From NCBI GenBank assembly GCA_963820955.1, contig CAWGCA010000042.1:62001-126000 (forward strand): DNA of 64,000 bases. The letters run 5' to 3'. Under the pieces are notes generated by a model. That model saw nothing but the letters and a program-made list of their open reading frames with translations. It was not told where the DNA came from and ran no database searches. Positions within the stretch are counted from its first letter, which is position 1, and every line of letters starts with the position of its first letter. This DNA comes from CAWGCA01 sp963820955 (GTDB taxonomy: Bacteria; Pseudomonadota; Gammaproteobacteria; Chromatiales; Chromatiaceae). The position numbers and the translations under genes are program-made. Below are positions 61,404 to 64,000 of this stretch, one piece after another.

Positions 61404-64000
61404 CTATCTCATCAGCAGAGGTTTGAGGTACTGTCCGGTGTAGGAGGCTGCCACTTGGGCAACATTCTCCGGCGTTCCCTCGGCGATGATCTCCCCGCCC
61501 CGGTTGCCTCCCTCCGGACCCAGATCCACGATCCAGTCCGCGGTCTTGATGACATCCAGGTTGTGCTCGATCACCACCACCGTGTTGCCGTGGTCGCGCA
61601 GTCGGTGCAGGACGGCCAGCAGATGCTTGACGTCGTGAAAATGGAGCCCGGTAGTCGGCTCGTCCAGGATGTAGAGGGTATTGCCGGTGTCCCGTTTCGA
61701 AAGTTCCCGGGACAGCTTTACCCGTTGCGCTTCGCCGCCGGAGAGGGTGGTCGCGTTCTGCCCCAGCTTGACGTAGGAGAGGCCGACGTCCATCAGGGTT
61801 TGCAGCTTGCGTCGGATAGCAGGGATGGCATCGAAGAACTGCAGGGCATCCTCCACGGTAAGGTTCAGTACTTGATCGATGCTGCGGCCCTTGTATTTTA
61901 CCTCCTGTGTTTCCCGGTTATAGCGTTTTCCTTTGCATAGGTCGCATTGCACATAGATGTCGGGAAGGAAGTGCATCTCCACCTTGATGACACCGTCGCC
62001 GCGGCAGGCCTCACAGCGTCCGCCCTTCACGTTGAAGCTGAACCGTCCCGGCGTGTAGCCCCGGGAACGCGCCTCCTGGGTGCCGGCGAACAGCTCTCGG
62101 ATCGGAGTGAAGAGTCCGGTGTAGGTGGCCGGGTTGGATCTGGGGGTACGACCGATCGGGCTCTGGTCGATATCCACTACTTTGTCAAAAAAATCCAGAC
62201 CCTGCACCTCTGCATAAGGCGCCGCTTCCCGGTTGGCCGAATTCAGCGTGGAGGCGGCTACCGGGTAGAGGGTGTCATTGATCAGGGTCGACTTGCCGGA
62301 ACCGGATACTCCGGTGACACAGGTGAAGAGCCCCACCGGCAGGTAGAGGTCTACGCCCTTCAGATTGTTGCCGCTGGCACCCAGCACGCCGAGCAGTCTA
62401 TCCGGTACCCGGGGGGTGCGTTGGGACGGGAGCTCTATGCGTTGTTTACCCGCCAGGTACTGCCCGGTGAGCGACGCCTCTACCCTGGCCACATCTTCAG
62501 CCTTGCCCTGAGCGATAATTTTCCCGCCATGGATCCCGGCCCCCGGGCCGATATCCACTACATGGTCGGCGCTGCGGATCGCCTCTTCGTCATGCTCCAC
62601 CACGATCACCGTATTGCCCAGGTCGCGCAGGTAGGTGAGGGTGTTGAGCAAGCGGGCGTTGTCTCGTTGATGCAGCCCGATGGAGGGCTCGTCCAGGATG
62701 TACATGACGCCGACCAGACCGGCCCCGATCTGGCTGGCCAGGCGGATGCGCTGGGCCTCGCCGCCGGAGAGGGTTTCCGCGCTGCGTTCAAGGGTGAGGT
62801 AGTCGAGGCCTACGTTGACCAGAAAGTGCAGCCGTTGGCTGACCTCCTTTACCACCTTGGCAGCAATCTTGCCCCGTTTTCCCGGCAGCCGCAGCGATTG
62901 AAAATATTCCAGGGCTCGGCCGATGGGCAGAGTGGTGACTGCAGACAGGTTGTGTTCCCCACGAATACGTGGCGGGCTGCTTCATTGAGCCGGGAGCCAC
63001 CGCACTCCGGACAGAGATGGGTGGAGATGTAGCGGGCCAGCTCCTCCCGCACCGCATTGGAATCGGTCTCCCGGTAGCGCCGATCCATGTTGCGTATGAT
63101 CCCCTCGAACGCGTGAGTCTTGCTATGGCGTCCGCCCCGTTCATTGAAGTAGCTGAATTTGATTGCCTGGCTGGCGCTGCCATAGAGTATGGTTTCGCGG
63201 ATCTTTTTAGGGAGATCTTCCCAGGGGGTTTCCACGTCAAAATCGTAGTGTTTGCCCAGGGAGTGGATCAGTTGAAAATAGTAGGCGTTGCGCCGGTCCC
63301 AGCCCCGGACCGCGCCGGCCGCCAGGCTGAGGTGAGGATGGGCCACTACCCGTTCAGGGTCGAAGAACTGTTTCACCCCCAGACCGTCGCAGCTGGGACA
63401 GGCCCCCACCGGGTTGTTGAAGGAGAACAGCCTGGGTTCCAGCTCCTGCAGGCTGTAGCCGCACAGCGGACAGGCGAAGTTGGCGGAAAAAATCAGATCG
63501 TCTTTGGCCGTGCTATCCATCCAGGCTACCCGGGCCAGACCACCCGACAGATTGAGCGCGGTTTCGAATGATTCAGCCAGACGCAGTGCCAGGTCCTCTC
63601 TCACCTTAAACCGATCCACAACCACTTCGATGGTGTGTTTTCTGTGTAGTTCGAGTTCCGGTGGCTCATCCAGCTCATACAGCTCGCCATCGACACGGGC
63701 CCGGATGAAGCCCTGGGAGTTGAGTTCCGACAGCAGTTTCTGATGCTCCCCTTTGCGTTCCGAGATCACGGGCGCCAGCAGCATCAATCTGCTGCCTGCC
63801 GGCAGGGCCAACACCTGGTCCACCATCTGGCTGACAGTCTGAGCCTCCAGGGGTTCGTGGTGTTGCGGACAGTACGGGGTTCCCGCCCGGGCAAACAGCA
63901 GCCGAAGATAGTCGTAGATCTCGGTTATGGTGCCGACGGTGGAGCGGGGGTTGTGGGAGGTGGTTTTCTGTTCAATGGAGATGGCCGGTGAAAGCCCTTC
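61404..64000 (-). pseudogene. uvrA: Excinuclease ABC subunit UvrA, frameshifted and cut by the window edge
   Basis: Damage-recognition ATPase of nucleotide excision repair. About 865 codons are visible; the first 75 or so, with the first Walker A, lie outside. Seen here: [17 protein letters not shown], zinc module 1 (CPLCGYSL to CPSC), the first signature [11 protein letters not shown], second Walker [10 protein letters not shown], zinc module 2 (CEACRGDG to CDLCKG) and the second signature [11 protein letters not shown]. The frame breaks at a C4 run on the plus strand (62957-62960): VFVG should continue [19 protein letters not shown], but one G is missing. Everything else is intact, so this is either a very recent mutation or a base-call error. 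Confidence 0.9.

Noticed and set aside
61947..63032. 361-codon plus-strand frame opposite uvrA
   Set aside because: Shadow of the uvrA coding strand; it spans the ATPase and zinc motifs read on the minus strand.

Overview
The window is bacterial chromosome from a gammaproteobacterium. The ribosomal and RNA polymerase clusters have the gammaproteobacterial order. The mix of neighbours (hemA, a TPR lipoprotein, ispE, tRNA-Gln, prs, rplY and pth; GatCAB amidotransferase; TPR-sulfotransferases; a VPLPA-CTERM surface protein; a FadL-type porin) resembles sulfur-oxidising Chromatiales/Sedimenticola-like bacteria. The genus is an inference; no rRNA gene is present to settle it.

Layout: (1) 0.2-2.7 kb, minus strand: mreB-mreC-mreD cell-shape operon. 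(2) 2.9-6.3 kb, plus strand: gatC-gatA-gatB, for tRNA-dependent amidation. (3) 6.3-13.4 kb, minus strand: a diguanylate cyclase, an ANTAR response regulator, an RsmC-like methyltransferase, a MoeB-type E1 enzyme, a small unknown, then prmC-prfA-hemA with overlapping ends. (4) 13.7-19.1 kb, plus strand: TPR lipoprotein, ispE, tRNA-Gln, prs, rplY, pth. The lolB gene often found before ispE is absent from its slot. (5) 19.1-27.5 kb: an AT-richer accessory block with two translationally coupled TPR-sulfotransferases, a decayed IS4-type transposase, an unrecognised protein, a VPLPA-CTERM secreted protein and a FadL-family porin with a well-placed FNR-type site. (6) 27.9-42.1 kb: tRNA-Tyr-Gly-Thr, tuf, tRNA-Trp, secE, nusG, an 87-bp tandem repeat, rplK-rplA, the L10 leader, rplJ-rplL, an attenuator plus RNase III-type hairpin, rpoB-rpoC. 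(7) 42.2-60.6 kb: str, S10, spc and alpha operons run together (rpsL to rplQ), closed by a strong terminator. (8) 60.6-64 kb: a SAM hydroxide adenosyltransferase and, convergent to it, uvrA, which carries a one-base frameshift and runs off the right edge.

Most of the window is housekeeping information processing. The points most worth checking are the tandem repeat between nusG and rplK, the apparent AUC start of mreC, the frameshift in uvrA, the FNR-type promoter of the porin, the missing lolB, the long structured spacer before rpsH, the almost identical tuf copies 17 kb apart, and the accessory block. I found no CRISPR array, phage, toxin-antitoxin pair or obvious new defence system.
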